The position numbers and the translations under genes were made by a program. Shown here in pieces: positions 63,540 through 64,000 of a DNA stretch of 64,000 nucleotides (positions are counted from its first letter, which is position 1; each line of letters opens with the position of its first letter). The notes under the pieces were generated by a model, which did no database searches, was not told the DNA's origin, and was given only the letters and a program-made list of their open reading frames with translations. The DNA comes from an uncultured Caulobacter sp. (GTDB taxonomy: Bacteria; Pseudomonadota; Alphaproteobacteria; Caulobacterales; Caulobacteraceae). The stretch lies in assembly GCA_913776195.1 (NCBI GenBank), contig CAJYMH010000014.1, forward strand, positions 62,001 through 126,000, in the 5' to 3' direction.

Positions 63540-64000
63540 CTATCCAGCGTAGTCCGTGGCGCGGTGGAACATCTTCACCAGACGACGACGAAACGCCTGA
63601 CGCTGCTCATAATCGGCCGACGAAGCAGATTGGGTCAGGTTCTCGCATCTGCTCGAAAACCCCACCGCCTCGGCATCTTCGACACACCGGGCAAGCCAGC
63701 GCGCTGATTGAGCGATCGCCGCTTGGTGGATCGCCTGCGCCCGGCCGCATAGCGACGGCATGCCATCGCTGCAGCCCATGGCGAAAGCAAGATAAGCAAT
63801 GTAGCCGGGATGCCAGACCTCTTCGGAAACGCCGATCGCATCGGCGTCGGGGACATTGTCGGCAAGAATCTCGCAGCCATTGCCATCGATGAAAGGCTCG
63901 CCGCTGGGGAAGCAAGACTTGGAAAGATAGGCGAAGGCTTGATCAGCGCGGCGCTCTCCGGAGAGGCCTTTGCGATAGATGATCCCCAGAAACTTGCAGG
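63540..64000 (-). CDS. Sel1-like repeat protein, 5' end outside window
   Basis: The minus-strand frame is open from the right edge down to a TAG at 63540-63542, so about 152 C-terminal residues are visible. The first part, FLGIIYRKGLSGERRADQ followed by AFAYLSKSC, has the length and Gly/Ala/Leu positions of a Sel1-type TPR repeat. Four to six Cys follow (NGCEIL, GCSDGM, LCGRA, RCVED, RCENL). The C-terminus is basic (RRRLVKMFHRATDYAG). No function can be given; such proteins are often exported or act as scaffolds. The start codon lies beyond the window. Confidence 0.6.
   Translation of the reverse strand, partial: CKFLGIIYRKGLSGERRADQAFAYLSKSCFPSGEPFIDGNGCEILADNVPDADAIGVSEEVWHPGYIAYLAFAMGCSDGMPSLCGRAQAIHQAAIAQSARWLARCVEDAEAVGFSSRCENLTQSASSADYEQRQAFRRRLVKMFHRATDYAG

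Noticed and set aside
1..64000. CRISPR arrays, tRNA or rRNA genes, insertion sequences and prophage genes
   Set aside because: I looked for regularly spaced repeats, cloverleaf or rRNA signatures, transposase DDE motifs and phage structural genes on reading through and saw none.

Overview
The window is GC-rich chromosomal DNA from an alphaproteobacterium, most likely Caulobacter or a close relative. The evidence is a Caulobacter-type Bpt leucyltransferase next to MotB, an alphaproteobacterial ParC, frequent GTG and TTG starts, four TonB-dependent receptors (TBDRs) in 64 kb, and two FecI/FecR-type surface-signalling modules. I saw no rRNA, tRNA, insertion sequence or CRISPR array. The species cannot be named from sequence alone.

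Layout. 1-13.9 kb is mostly core: a gamma-glutamyltransferase cut by the left edge, a membrane protein, a LysE exporter, parC, two tandem beta-lactamase-fold hydrolases coupled to parC, an amidohydrolase, a lipoprotein, bpt, motB, a beta-hydroxyacid dehydrogenase, an acetyltransferase-like alpha/beta hydrolase and a Nudix hydrolase. 13.9-22.9 kb is an accessory island with lower GC and long non-coding stretches. It holds a nucleotidyltransferase that stops where a HEPN half would be expected, two unrecognised proteins, small membrane ORFs and a 1231-residue nuclease-NACHT NTPase typical of anti-phage defence.

22.9-42.7 kb is a scavenging and catabolic region. A minus-strand operon (penicillin-binding-like lipoprotein hydrolase plus two type-B carboxylesterases) is divergent from an IclR regulator, followed by a TBDR, an MmgE/PrpD protein, a second IclR, a MerR, mmsA with a divergent LysR, a YtcJ-like amidohydrolase with its own LysR, a His-rich secreted protein and another TBDR. 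Two near-identical palindromes, one at the esterase operon and one at the TBDR promoter, suggest that the first IclR protein controls both. 42.8-49.8 kb is a tightly overlapping operon for GABA/polyamine-type catabolism: gabT, gabD, an amino-acid ABC transporter, a cupin, a PuuB-like oxidase and a small membrane protein.

50.2-63.0 kb carries two consecutive cell-surface signalling modules, each with ECF sigma factor, FecR anti-sigma factor, STN-domain TBDR and an exported hydrolase. The first ends in a protein resembling lasso-peptide isopeptidases (AtxE2 family), with no lasso biosynthesis genes in the window. The second ends in a gamma-glutamyltransferase-fold enzyme that keeps its nucleophile but has lost the residues that hold the glutamyl substrate. 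The last kilobase has a catB-like acetyltransferase remnant and the C-terminal part of a Sel1-like protein running off the right edge.

The recurring theme is import of bulky, amide- or ester-bonded compounds through TonB receptors and their hydrolysis in the periplasm or at the envelope. The accessory island supplies the defence function.
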